From an uncultured Acetatifactor sp. (GTDB lineage: Bacteria > Bacillota > Clostridia > Lachnospirales > Lachnospiraceae): 64,000 bases of DNA. Below, piece after piece: positions 8,041 to 17,067 of this stretch. Position numbers and translations under genes: made by a program. The notes below the pieces were generated by a model. That model was not told the DNA's origin and searched no databases. It worked only from the letters and a program-made list of their open reading frames with translations. Where the stretch lies: NCBI GenBank assembly GCA_949840885.1, contig CATKYJ010000007.1, forward strand, positions 62,001 to 126,000, in the 5' to 3' direction. How positions within the stretch are numbered: position 1 is the stretch's first letter; each line of letters starts with the position of its first letter.

Positions 8041-10965
8041 TTACTCTGCCGGAATTTCATTTGCATTTAAGGCAGCAGCCGAAGCATTATCCGTTAACTG
8101 CGCTAATAGCTTCTTTGCGTTTTCGTATTTAGGACCAAAAACCTGCTGACATTTCCCTGCCAGTAGATTCCAATATTGGATCGATTCTCGGCAAAAAGCT
8201 TCTGCCTGAAAGCGCTTCTTTTGAGACTGACACAGCACAGTTGCAAGAGCTTCGCAAGTCTTAGCCATTTCAAAAGCATAATATCCAGGATTGCTTTTCT
8301 CAAATCTGCGAAATACCTCTAATGCCATATTTAGATATTCCTCTGCCTCATCATTGCTTTCCTCAGCTCTCCCTTTGCCCTTTGCAATGAGTAAACTGCC
8401 ATAATGAAAATATGCCTTAGCCAGAGTCGGCTCATGTGCTGTCCTCGTCTTATCTGCCTCTACCAATTTCTTGTTAATCCTGATAGCTTCCTGAAAACAC
8501 TCTTCCGCTTTCGGATAATTATTCGCATATCCCCAAATAACTCCATATTCGCATAAAGTTTTAGCAACTACAGCTCTATAAGACGAATCTGCTGATTCAA
8601 GCTTTCTCCTGATGTCAAGCGCTTCCTGGCATAGTTCCAGTGCTCTTTCGGTTTCGCCGTTCATACAAAGCACTATCGCTAGATTAGTATACCCCATTGC
8701 TATTGACGGACGATAAACGCTGGGATTTTCTCTTACTTTCCTTTGGCAAATATGAATGGATTTTTCGTGGTACTCTATTGATTTTTGGTAATTTCCCAGC
8801 TTTTTATAAATTACGCCCAAATTGTTATATGTATTAAAAAGATTACGCAGTTCCCCTTTCCTATCCGAAAGATTCTGTTCTACCAGTCTCTCACGCACTT
8901 TTAATGCCTTATGATAATATTCCAATGCTATATGAAACTGTTTTCTCTTATTAGATATAATCCCTAAGTAATTATACGTATCAGACAGTATTTGTTGATA
9001 GTTCTCCGGTTCTTCTTGCGCCATCGGCTCTATAATATCCAAAATATCCTTGAATTTCTTATCTGCTTTTTCAAATTGATTTGTTTTCCAAAACAGTTGT
9101 GCCAATCTCAAATCCGTTTCAAGCTTTTGCTGCGTAAACGCAACAGTCAGAGACTCCTCTTCCATTATTTTAATCGCCTGCTCATAATATACCTCTGCTT
9201 GTGCATAGCCGGTATTCCAATAGTACAATTGCCCTAATAAATCAAACATCTTTACTTTATCTTCAGATGAAATGATATCATAAAGCTCATCTATCTTCCG
9301 CAATCTTTCTGCTTGATTAATCCCCTCTGGATACCTGCGCTGGTAAAACAGAAATTCGGCAAATTCGTATAATGTATCATACTCCATTTGCCATATTTCT
9401 GAACGTTTCGTAATGTCTTTATATATATTGATTATTTTTGTTTCGGACTCCCCAGTAATTCCTTTCATTTTCAAAATAGAAATCAGCATCTTCTGCCCTG
9501 AAATATACTCTACCACTTTGCTGCTTTCCTCTTCTTTATTATTTTTTACCTTTTGAGTACAAGCATCTATGTCTAATTTCCATTCCTGCGAATCTAAAGT
9601 AAAAATTGCCCTATCATAGTCCTTATGTTTTTTGATACAATCTATTGCTTCTCTTTCTCTCCTATCTATTTTCTCACGGTTTTGACCTTTATCTGCCATC
9701 ATAATCATATATTCCAAAATATTCTCTTTTATCCTGCTGACCTTTGTTCTCTGTATTTCCAGTTCTTTTTTCGCATTCTCCAATTTTTTATAAGTCTCTG
9801 GATTACTATCCTTATAATAATCCTCACATAAACTGTCATACCTATCTTTTAATGCATCCTGTTTTCCTTTTTCCCTGCAAAGCGTTTCACTGTTTCGAAA
9901 GTCCGGTATAGAGTCCAAGGAAAAACATATGTCACGAGATGCCCTTATACAATTCTCTTCCACCTGCAAATCATTACATGCAATGCTCATAATTATGCTA
10001 AGTTTTATAGTATCAATATTCTTAAACTCGTTTGGCGCTGTGCCGAAGTCCTCTATATATCTATCCCTGAATGCTATTCTTGTTTTATGAGCCTGTTGGA
10101 GTTCTAAACCTGAAAGACTCTTAACCCAGAAATGTACCACAGGGAATTCAGTGCTGCAATACTGGTTACGTGCAATCTCATACGATTTCTTCATCCAATC
10201 TTCTGCTACCGTCTTGACTATTACATGATAATAATCGCAGCTTCGGATTATTTCTTCTCCGAAATTACTTTCACCCTGATAGAGCGATATATGAACTCCT
10301 TTTTTATTGGAAGTATTCCATGTATCTATAAAGCATTTTAAGGCTTCAATATAGTCTCCGCACTCATTCTGTGATGCTGCCAGATATATTTTTATTTCTT
10401 TCCCTTTTTCTCCATAAGTATTCTGTTCACTTCTTTTATTCTGTATTATCTGGACATCTACTTTTTGCTCCAGACGGCGCAGACTATCTTTTATTTTCCT
10501 TGTATTATTATACGTTTTTATTTGAACATCTTTTGTAAATTCTTCCCTTTCTGTTTCATATTTAGTTTTCAGTATCGCAGTAATGTACAATACATCCTTA
10601 ATGCTTTTTTCACATTCTATTACCTTATCATTAGATTTCTCTTTACTATAAAGCTCCCATAAATACTCGTAAAAAGTTACACCATTATAACGGCAATGAG
10701 CCAATATCTCATCAATGTCTTGTATGTTGCCATATAAGCCTTTGACTTCTGCAATTGCATAATCATGATTCTCAATATTCCTTTGATTTAAGTTCTTCTC
10801 TAACGATGTCCATTTAATTCCATTTTCATCTATATAATTAAGATATTGATTATCTTTGGCAAAATACCTTTCCCATAAACCAGTAAAAGCTCTTGTAAAA
10901 AAATTTACGTCTCTTACACTTTCTTTGAAAATTTCAGGAGCTGATTGTTTTTTCCCACCACTCAT
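8041..10965 (-). CDS. Large TPR protein with TIR/DUF4062-like alpha/beta domain
   Basis: 974 aa. Residues 1-185 are helical with charged coiled-coil stretches. Residues ~190-330 form an alpha/beta domain opening with EIKIYLAASQNE, then HISLYQGESNFGEEIIRSCD, YYHVIVKTVAEDW and FPVVHFWVKS; the alternation of hydrophobic strands with an early acidic/Asn position resembles the DUF4062/TIR-like domains at the front of NLR-type proteins, though I see no clear catalytic Glu or NTPase P-loop. Residues ~380-500 are coiled coil. From ~530 to 960 are about nine TPR units, including DTYNYLGIISNKRKQFHIAL, NTYNNLGVIYKKLGNYQKSI and GYTNLAIVLCMNGETERAL. Strong A+T bias. Ribosome binding site is weak (AGGA, 14 nt away). 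Function unknown; a sensor-effector role in defence is an inference. Confidence 0.85.
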   Translation of the reverse strand: MSGGKKQSAPEIFKESVRDVNFFTRAFTGLWERYFAKDNQYLNYIDENGIKWTSLEKNLNQRNIENHDYAIAEVKGLYGNIQDIDEILAHCRYNGVTFYEYLWELYSKEKSNDKVIECEKSIKDVLYITAILKTKYETEREEFTKDVQIKTYNNTRKIKDSLRRLEQKVDVQIIQNKRSEQNTYGEKGKEIKIYLAASQNECGDYIEALKCFIDTWNTSNKKGVHISLYQGESNFGEEIIRSCDYYHVIVKTVAEDWMKKSYEIARNQYCSTEFPVVHFWVKSLSGLELQQAHKTRIAFRDRYIEDFGTAPNEFKNIDTIKLSIIMSIACNDLQVEENCIRASRDICFSLDSIPDFRNSETLCREKGKQDALKDRYDSLCEDYYKDSNPETYKKLENAKKELEIQRTKVSRIKENILEYMIMMADKGQNREKIDRREREAIDCIKKHKDYDRAIFTLDSQEWKLDIDACTQKVKNNKEEESSKVVEYISGQKMLISILKMKGITGESETKIINIYKDITKRSEIWQMEYDTLYEFAEFLFYQRRYPEGINQAERLRKIDELYDIISSEDKVKMFDLLGQLYYWNTGYAQAEVYYEQAIKIMEEESLTVAFTQQKLETDLRLAQLFWKTNQFEKADKKFKDILDIIEPMAQEEPENYQQILSDTYNYLGIISNKRKQFHIALEYYHKALKVRERLVEQNLSDRKGELRNLFNTYNNLGVIYKKLGNYQKSIEYHEKSIHICQRKVRENPSVYRPSIAMGYTNLAIVLCMNGETERALELCQEALDIRRKLESADSSYRAVVAKTLCEYGVIWGYANNYPKAEECFQEAIRINKKLVEADKTRTAHEPTLAKAYFHYGSLLIAKGKGRAEESNDEAEEYLNMALEVFRRFEKSNPGYYAFEMAKTCEALATVLCQSQKKRFQAEAFCRESIQYWNLLAGKCQQVFGPKYENAKKLLAQLTDNASAAALNANEIPAE

Positions 10966-11205
10966 TTTGTACTTTCTATCCTTTTTCCATCAAGTCATTA
11001 GATATCGGGCAACTAACAGGTTCTATCTCTTTAAGAAAACTCTATTTATTATTTTACCACAAAAACTTTTTTATTTATATAAAACATATCGACAAAATCA
11101 GACAATCGGGAGTGCCTGGCATGTCTTTCCTGTCTGCCGTTTTTTTGCCTTCTGATATATTCATAGTGTTCGCTAATTAATACTGAACATTTGTGCAAGT
11201 TATAT
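10966..11205. other. A+T-rich gap upstream of the TPR gene
   Basis: No gene. The minus strand carries several A+T-rich hexamers that could serve as -10 boxes (for example TAAAAT around 11050) but no convincing -35. It presumably holds the TPR promoter. Confidence 0.4.
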
Positions 11206-11234
11206 TTGACAACTTCTCTCATCTGTATTATGAT
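11206..11234 (+). promoter_or_regulatory. Strong sigma-A promoter before the Rpn remnant
   Basis: TTGACA (11206-11211), exactly 17 bp, TATGAT (11229-11234). The sequence AAGTTATATTTGACAA around the -35 recurs at 4021-4034 in front of the kinase operon, where no -10 follows. The promoter reads into repeat copy B and the broken transposase, so it may be the original promoter of that element. Confidence 0.7.
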
Positions 11235-11251
11235 AAATGCATCAATGATTC

Positions 11252-11330
11252 ATCTGTGAAGAGTGCTAATCGCACGTTCAGGCAGTTTCTGCCGGATTCA
11301 TTCACACGCACTGGCAGGGACAGCCCATGG
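11252..11330. repeat. 79-bp direct repeat, copy B
   Basis: Second copy of the repeat at 7380-7458, 2 mismatches. It lies between the strong promoter and the Rpn remnant. The two copies bracket 3.8 kb that contain only the TPR gene and its partner. Confidence 0.9.
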
Positions 11331-11919
11331 GGTTATGTATGTCCTCTGCCGCAGCATTTTCAGGAAGAGAGGATCGCACATGAACGCCAAGATGAAATTC
11401 GTTCCACGAAAGAGGCGGCTCTTCTGGCATACCGCCAGAAAGGCTGTTCTGTGAATCAGGCTGTGGAAAATGCGGTAACATATTGTATAGACCATGGCAT
11501 CATGGTGGATATATTATAGGAAGCAAATGCGGCTTCCTATAATCGAATGCGGCGCAAAAGAATGCGCCTTTTATCGGAAGCCAAGGGATTGCTTCCGATA
11601 AGGTGTATTATTGCCCTTTCGGGCGGAGGTGACCAAAATGCTGTTGACTGAGTATAATGAGAAGAAATACATGAAAATGTTCCAGAAAGAGGCCCGGGAG
11701 GAAGGACTAAAAGAAGGATTGGAAGAGGGATTAGAAAAAGGATTGGTAAAAGGTCAGAACCGCCTGATCAATACCATGCTCCAAAATGGAGCATCACCTG
11801 AATATCTCTCGTAAATAACCGGTCTGTCTCTTTCGGAAATTAGCGAAATATCCCGCAGCAAAGACAGCCGGAATGATTTTCGCCAGACGGCAATGGGTAA
11901 AAAGAGAAAGCGATTATAG
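11331..11919 (+). pseudogene. Rpn-family (PD-(D/E)XK) recombination-promoting nuclease/transposase remnant
   Basis: Only the C-terminal half is recognisable. The first piece (to the TAG at 11517-11519) encodes KEAALLAYRQKGCSVNQAV and AVTYCIDHGIMVDIL; the second, in another frame from ~11620, encodes RAEVTKMLLTEYNEKKYM followed by the E/G-rich tail EEGLKEGLEEGLEKG that is typical of Rpn proteins. A further in-frame TAA at 11812 interrupts SPEYLS / ITGLSLSEIS, after which the frame continues to a TAG at 11919. So the gene has lost its catalytic N-terminus, carries a ~100-bp insertion and has a nonsense mutation. Rpn proteins are abundant mobile-element genes in gut Clostridia. Confidence 0.8.
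11513..11601 (+). repeat. Three consecutive perfect hairpins inserted in the Rpn remnant
   Basis: Hairpin 1: ATTATAGGAAGC (11513-11524) / GCTTCCTATAAT (11532-11543), 12 bp. Hairpin 2: GGCGCA (11551-11556) / TGCGCC (11563-11568) followed by TTTT. Hairpin 3: TTATCGGAAGC (11571-11581) / GCTTCCGATAA (11591-11601), 11 bp. Hairpins 1 and 3 share the GGAAGC/GCTTCC core. The block separates two parts of the Rpn frame that join naturally in relatives. Confidence 0.8.
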
Positions 11920-11945
11920 TGCCAATCGCATGTTCAAAGATACCT

Positions 11946-12572
11946 CTATTCTTCAAATTTATCTAAAAAAACCCTTGCTTTACTGGTAATTTCCTCTTCA
12001 GTCCAGTCCCACCACTTTATATTCTGTATCTTTTGAATTGTATCCTTTGAAAAACGATATCTTAGTATCTTAGCCGGTACCCCCCCGACTATCGCATATG
12101 CTGGCACATCATGTGTTACTACTGCTCCAGCTCCTACTACTGCTCCATCATGTATATGCACACCACTTAATATAATGGCATCCGTACAAATCAAAACGTC
12201 ATTGCCAATAATTACTTTTTCATTTATATTATCTTGCTTTACTCCAAGCAAATGCTCAATCGGATATGATGTAATTCGATCCAATCGGTGTTCACTTGGA
12301 TTTATTTTAACTCCACTGGAAATAGAGCAAAATTTACCTATTATTACATTTTCAATATATGAGTTACTATTTATATAACTATAAGCGCCTAAAATGACGT
12401 TATCTAAAACCGTACTTCCTTTACTTACTAGTGACATATATCCATATTGAGCCGATAAACTTGCCGATTTACTATATATCCTAACTTTATTTTCTTTTCG
12501 TAATTTTCTCGTTTGAACATGATACTTTAATAGAAATATTGTTTTATGTATTAATCTCTTTATCATAGGCAT
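11946..12572 (-). CDS. CatB-like hexapeptide-repeat O-acetyltransferase
   Basis: 208 aa from ATG 12572, 6 nt after GAGGTG; a GTG three codons upstream overlaps that site. The middle (residues ~45-160) is a left-handed beta helix of hexapeptide repeats (VLDNVILGAYSYINSNSYIENVIIG region). The loop residue His near ~97 (NPSEHRLDRITSYP) and the C-terminal GAGAVVTHDVPAYAIVGGVPA are hallmarks of the CatB/xenobiotic acetyltransferase group. It likely transfers acetyl from acetyl-CoA to a sugar of the polysaccharide. Last gene of the cluster, followed only by the Rpn remnant. Confidence 0.88.
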   Translation of the reverse strand: MPMIKRLIHKTIFLLKYHVQTRKLRKENKVRIYSKSASLSAQYGYMSLVSKGSTVLDNVILGAYSYINSNSYIENVIIGKFCSISSGVKINPSEHRLDRITSYPIEHLLGVKQDNINEKVIIGNDVLICTDAIILSGVHIHDGAVVGAGAVVTHDVPAYAIVGGVPAKILRYRFSKDTIQKIQNIKWWDWTEEEITSKARVFLDKFEE

Positions 12573-12619
12573 ACAAATCACCTCTTAAAAATTTTTCAAA
12601 ATCAACATTCCGTCTTTTT

Positions 12620-14092
12620 TCAATGAGTCGTTAACTTATTTTTCTTAATATTTGTTTTCAAAATATTCCATAGATAAAACCATGAATCATTTTTCATCGC
12701 AATAGAACCGCCAATATAAATCCCTGCACCCAATATTATTTGCATAAATAAAGTAATAGCAGACGGGCATCCTAACAATGGAATAAAACTTATACAGATT
12801 CCCATAAATACTGCTAATAATATGCTAAACAAAGCGTCTCTAATTTGTTCCAGAAAGCTATATCCAAATAGTTTCTTTGCGGGCAGCGCACAAATAATCA
12901 GTTCAATAATACTATCTAACAGCAAGCTATATGCAATTGCCATAACCCCAAACCACATCGCTCCTAATAGTAAAACTATCCCTATCACTTTCCGGATAAT
13001 ATCCTGCCTAAGATACAAATCGCTACGTCCTGTTGCCTTAATTGCATCTTGATTTGTCCAACTCAAAGGATAAAGCATATTAGAAAAGCAAAAAACACGC
13101 AAATATGGTATGCTGGCATTCCACTTATCTGTCAGAATAAAATCAACCAGTGCAGGGGCAGCAAATGCCATTCCCATTAACAGCGGAGCTGTAACATAGA
13201 CCCTTAACTTTATTGATTGACGCATTATTTTCCTAACCCGCTCTACATCCTCCTGCGCCTTTGACATTAGAGGAAATAGCACACTGTCCACAGCTATGCT
13301 TAAGTTTTCAATAATCATGTTTGGAGTCTGTTTCCCACGATTATAGAAAGCCAGGTCTTTTGATGAGTACATTTTTCCAATAATCAACTGGCGTATATCA
13401 TAATACCCTGCGCCTAATAATGAAGAGGCAAAAATTTTCCACCCAAATCTCAACAATCCTTTAAGACGTTTCACTGAAAATATTCTTTTCGGCCGCCATT
13501 TCACTGTTCCCCACAGTATAACCGTATCTACAGTAGTGTTAAATAAATATTGTGCAACCAAGGCCCACACACCAAATCCAAGGTAAGCCATCATAATACC
13601 AATAACCGCCGCACCAATAGTCCCTCCCAAGGTGGCCCAGAAAAAGCGTTTGAATAGCATATTTCTTGTTACATATGCCTGCTGTATATTCCTGATACCT
13701 GAAACGACAATTGTCAAACCTAAAACCCGCACTATCGCAGTCAAGTCAGCGATGCCATAAAATCCTGCAATATATGGTGCAGCAAAAAACATCCCTAAAT
13801 ACAAAATGCAGCATATTGTTACATTAAAATAAAAAACTGTTGAAAAATCCAATTCGTCTGCATCTTTCTTTTGAACCAACGAAACAGCCATACCACTATC
13901 TACAAAAACGTTCAGGATGGATGTAAAGACAGTTACTAAGGCAATTGTGCCATACGCTTCCGGCATTAAAAGTCTTGCAAGTATTACTGAAACAATAAGT
14001 GATACTCCTTTCGCTCCGCATCTTTCAGCAAAACGCCAGAAAACATTTGCAAGTATTTTATTTTTCTGATTATACTTATTTTTTTCTGCCAT
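12620..14092 (-). CDS. Polysaccharide flippase (Wzx-like, MOP superfamily)
   Basis: 490 aa with about 12-14 hydrophobic segments. The N-terminus (VFWRFAERCGAKGVSLIVSV then ILARLLMPEAYG) is the conserved start of the Polysacc_synt/Wzx group, followed by FTSILNVFVDSGMA. It moves lipid-linked repeat units across the membrane before polymerisation. It follows the GT2 gene by 78 bp in the same direction. Only a weak AGAG ribosome binding site precedes the start. The substrate is presumably the repeat unit built by the glycosyltransferases upstream. Confidence 0.92.
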   Translation of the reverse strand: MAEKNKYNQKNKILANVFWRFAERCGAKGVSLIVSVILARLLMPEAYGTIALVTVFTSILNVFVDSGMAVSLVQKKDADELDFSTVFYFNVTICCILYLGMFFAAPYIAGFYGIADLTAIVRVLGLTIVVSGIRNIQQAYVTRNMLFKRFFWATLGGTIGAAVIGIMMAYLGFGVWALVAQYLFNTTVDTVILWGTVKWRPKRIFSVKRLKGLLRFGWKIFASSLLGAGYYDIRQLIIGKMYSSKDLAFYNRGKQTPNMIIENLSIAVDSVLFPLMSKAQEDVERVRKIMRQSIKLRVYVTAPLLMGMAFAAPALVDFILTDKWNASIPYLRVFCFSNMLYPLSWTNQDAIKATGRSDLYLRQDIIRKVIGIVLLLGAMWFGVMAIAYSLLLDSIIELIICALPAKKLFGYSFLEQIRDALFSILLAVFMGICISFIPLLGCPSAITLFMQIILGAGIYIGGSIAMKNDSWFYLWNILKTNIKKNKLTTH

Positions 14093-14169
14093 ATATGTCT
14101 ATCTCTTTTCTCCTGCATCATTAACTGCTTTTTTTGCACATTTTTGTAGTTTTCCGTCTTATTCAGATT

Positions 14170-15123
14170 TTATTTCCTATCCAACTTCAAATGACTTACA
14201 ATTTGCAAGCTTCCTCTCTTCACCATAATTTTCAGTTGATGTAATTTATAATATATTTTAGCAAAACATACTGTTAATAATTTTCTGTCCACCAACTCTC
14301 CAACCTGACATGTGTTATATCCTTTCAAGCGAGCCTTATATGTAAACTCTGACAACTCTCTGATAACTCCCCAATATGATTTCTGCATATCAATAAGTTC
14401 TCTTCTCCAGCAAGTATAGCCTTGAAAATTCTTGAGATGGTTTGCTACAATGTTCTTTGACATACCATCATCTAAATATTCACAGATATAAATCCTCTCA
14501 TTAAACCATCTTAATTTATAACCTCCATTAGCAATCCTGTTCCATAGAACTCCTTTCTCTACATCATTTTCCCCCGCAAAAACAGGAATCGGATAATATT
14601 GTCTTAAAACATTCGTATAATATGCTTCTGCCTTGTCTCCCCGTAATCTATATTTCTTCCTCTCCAAATTTGTTGCATCGACATAGTTCTCTTTCTGTTT
14701 CCATTTACCACCAATTGTATCGCCCCACGGAAAAGCCCTTAATCCTGATATACCTGCATATCCCTCCTTTTCCGCTATCGTATTTTCCCAATATAAAATA
14801 CGTTCCAGCGCGGTATCTGTCAAATAATCATCTGAATCGACTATCATTAGCAAGTGTCCTTTTGCACACTCAATCGCCTTATTCAGCGCGGTATGCTGTC
14901 CGCCATTATCCTTTTTAATATATCTTATCTCTATTTCGTTTTCCAAAATAAATCCTTGAATCAAATTTTCTGTGTTATCAACAGAGCCATCATCTATTAC
15001 CAGCCATTCAAAATCTTTGAATGTTTGTCTCTTAAGCGACTCATAAAGCTTACCAATAATATATGCTCTGTTATAGGTCGGAGTAAAAACTGTTATCATC
15101 TTTTTAGACAAATCCGCTCTCAT
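14170..15123 (-). CDS. Family 2 glycosyltransferase
   Basis: 317 aa. The GT-A fold is clear in MITVFTPTYNRAYIIGKLYE (residues ~9-28), FEWLVIDDGSVDNTE (~40-54) and the metal-binding LLMIVDSDDYLTD (~90-103). The C-terminal part (YYTNVLRQYYPIPVFAGEND) is shared with a group of Firmicutes polysaccharide transferases. Start ATG 15123 is 6 nt after AGGAGAT. It adds one sugar to the cytosolic lipid-linked intermediate; donor and linkage cannot be read from sequence. 10 bp downstream of the GT32-like gene. Confidence 0.92.
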   Translation of the reverse strand: MRADLSKKMITVFTPTYNRAYIIGKLYESLKRQTFKDFEWLVIDDGSVDNTENLIQGFILENEIEIRYIKKDNGGQHTALNKAIECAKGHLLMIVDSDDYLTDTALERILYWENTIAEKEGYAGISGLRAFPWGDTIGGKWKQKENYVDATNLERKKYRLRGDKAEAYYTNVLRQYYPIPVFAGENDVEKGVLWNRIANGGYKLRWFNERIYICEYLDDGMSKNIVANHLKNFQGYTCWRRELIDMQKSYWGVIRELSEFTYKARLKGYNTCQVGELVDRKLLTVCFAKIYYKLHQLKIMVKRGSLQIVSHLKLDRK

Positions 15124-15133
15124 TTCTATCTCC

Positions 15134-15934
15134 TTATCTCTTCTTCCACTTTTCTTTCATCTTTTCTGACAGAATTCCTTTTCTGGAATACTCTACAAAA
15201 CGATACATCTTCCTATAAAATACGCATATCTTATTTGCCAGACTTTCAGGATATTTCTTTCTGATTCGTATCTCTGTATTATGAATCCTTTTGTCGCTTT
15301 CTGGAAACCATGATGCTTCATACCAGTGGATACCATATGTATTATCGGTAATAGTCACTGTTCCGGTATTAAAGTCCATTGGACAGAAATACTCACTTCC
15401 ATAAATAATTGCCTCTTCACAGCGTTGTGTGATATCTTTTAGGTGATATCCCTTTTTCACAAAAAACTCTGTGTTGTACCTAGGGCAGGCTATTAAATTA
15501 AGGCTTCCATCCTCCATATAAAATGACAGCTTCTCATATAACTCCATAAGCTGTCTTAGAATCCTGTTTTCAGGAACTGCACCAAATCCAAGTCCTGTGT
15601 TTATACATAAATTCTTCTTTTCTAAAGCAAAAAACACTTCTTCTTCCAAAAAGAAATCTAGTGGCTTAATCAACTCTACATCAGTATCCAGATATATACC
15701 TCCATACTGCCACACAACATCCAGTCGCACATAATCTGAGACAAACGCCCATTTTTTTTCTTTATATGCATCCCTAATATACGGAATTTTTTCTACGTCA
15801 TAATTTTGTTCATTCCACTCCTTTATTTCCCAGTCCGGACAATATTTCTTCCAGCTCTCCATGCATTTAACTGCCTTTTGTGAGAGTTCATTTCCCCCAA
15901 ACCAGCAATAGTGGATTACCTTAGGTATAGCCAT
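15134..15934 (-). CDS. GT32-like glycosyltransferase with DXD motif
   Basis: 266 aa if begun at ATG 15934, which gives the family-typical start MAIPKVIHYCWFGG; a second ATG at 15946 is directly against AAGGA and would leave no spacer. Conserved features are CPDWEIKEWNE (~35), WAFVSDYVRLDVV (~65) and the catalytic YGGIYLDTDVELIKPLD (DXD at ~85). GT32 members add hexoses in capsular or teichoic polysaccharides. It overlaps the end of the wzy-like gene by a few bases, implying coupled translation. Confidence 0.9.
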   Translation of the reverse strand: MAIPKVIHYCWFGGNELSQKAVKCMESWKKYCPDWEIKEWNEQNYDVEKIPYIRDAYKEKKWAFVSDYVRLDVVWQYGGIYLDTDVELIKPLDFFLEEEVFFALEKKNLCINTGLGFGAVPENRILRQLMELYEKLSFYMEDGSLNLIACPRYNTEFFVKKGYHLKDITQRCEEAIIYGSEYFCPMDFNTGTVTITDNTYGIHWYEASWFPESDKRIHNTEIRIRKKYPESLANKICVFYRKMYRFVEYSRKGILSEKMKEKWKKR

Positions 15935-17042
15935 GTTTTTTCGCATTCCTTTCTATGCAATAGTATACTGCCTGTCCCATAAATACCATCAGAAAATTAG
16001 TTCCCACCGATACCAGCATATCCTCTTGAGTCGCCCATAAAGCAATAATCAGAGCAGCGATTACATAGTGATATCGTTTCGTTTCAATCAGATATTTCAT
16101 CAACATGACAGACATTGCCATATAAATAGCTGCCACTATTAGTCCCTCTCCCTGAATCATCCACATCATACCTGAATCTAAATTGAAGTAAACCCCAGGC
16201 CATATCTGTCCATAATCCACATTTCCGCCCCATAAGGATATGCCGAATTTCTGTAAAGATGCCTCAGCTAAAGTCAGTCGACTGCTTGTGGCAACATCAA
16301 TCCATCTTACCAGCTGAAAAAATGTCTGATTCACAAAATCAGGCATCCTATTTCCGATAAAGGGAACTGCGCCGTCTCTGATTGTAATTGCAAATAGGTA
16401 ATTCAGGCTCAGTACAATCGGATAAATATATACCATAAACTTAGATGTCAATCTCTTTCTCATTGACTTTTTTCTAATCATAAATAAACATATAATTGCG
16501 AATCCTATCCCACATACAAAAGATGATGATTTCGTATACAATGAAAGTAAAACATAAGGCACTGATATGACAAAAAAATCAGCCGCTTTTAAGCTGCCTC
16601 CACACATACAGATATATAATAGAATAATCATGCCACCATGCAGAGCAGTACCGTTGATATGTCCATACCCTCCCATTAACATCGCCAAAAGAAACATGGG
16701 CAGTTTCGCATAAAACATAATTCGAATTGTCTTTTCAGGTTCTACATCCATTCCTATGAACATCATAAATAATGCAATTACCAGTCTTGTATCTTTGTCT
16801 CTTAAAAAACATAAGAAAAGTACGACTGTAATTGTCAGCAGAAAGAAGAAAGCTTTTTTGTTATTTCTGATATGAGGAATTTTTTCTGCAGATATCACCA
16901 TTTTCCCAATACCGAAAATTAAGCCAATTAAAAGTAAAATCCTCATATGACCTGACAATAGTCTAGCATCTTTCAATGTATAGAAACTCATTGTCAGAAA
17001 TAGACTGATACCATAAAACAAATTTTTCTTACTACATATCAT
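15921..17042 (-). CDS. O-antigen/EPS polymerase-like membrane protein (Wzy-like)
   Basis: 373 aa with about ten hydrophobic helices spread along its length and a longer extracellular loop (residues ~225-285, VPFIGNRMPDFVNQTFFQLV ... SLWGGNVDYGQ). Wzy polymerases are too divergent for motif assignment; the topology, the position between glycosyltransferases and the presence of a flippase in the cluster make it the polymerase candidate. Start ATG follows GAGATGA with a short spacer. No other gene in the cluster could fill this role. Confidence 0.75.
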   Translation of the reverse strand: MICSKKNLFYGISLFLTMSFYTLKDARLLSGHMRILLLIGLIFGIGKMVISAEKIPHIRNNKKAFFFLLTITVVLFLCFLRDKDTRLVIALFMMFIGMDVEPEKTIRIMFYAKLPMFLLAMLMGGYGHINGTALHGGMIILLYICMCGGSLKAADFFVISVPYVLLSLYTKSSSFVCGIGFAIICLFMIRKKSMRKRLTSKFMVYIYPIVLSLNYLFAITIRDGAVPFIGNRMPDFVNQTFFQLVRWIDVATSSRLTLAEASLQKFGISLWGGNVDYGQIWPGVYFNLDSGMMWMIQGEGLIVAAIYMAMSVMLMKYLIETKRYHYVIAALIIALWATQEDMLVSVGTNFLMVFMGQAVYYCIERNAKKHGYT

Positions 17043-17067
17043 TTAAAATCATCTCACAATTCTTATA

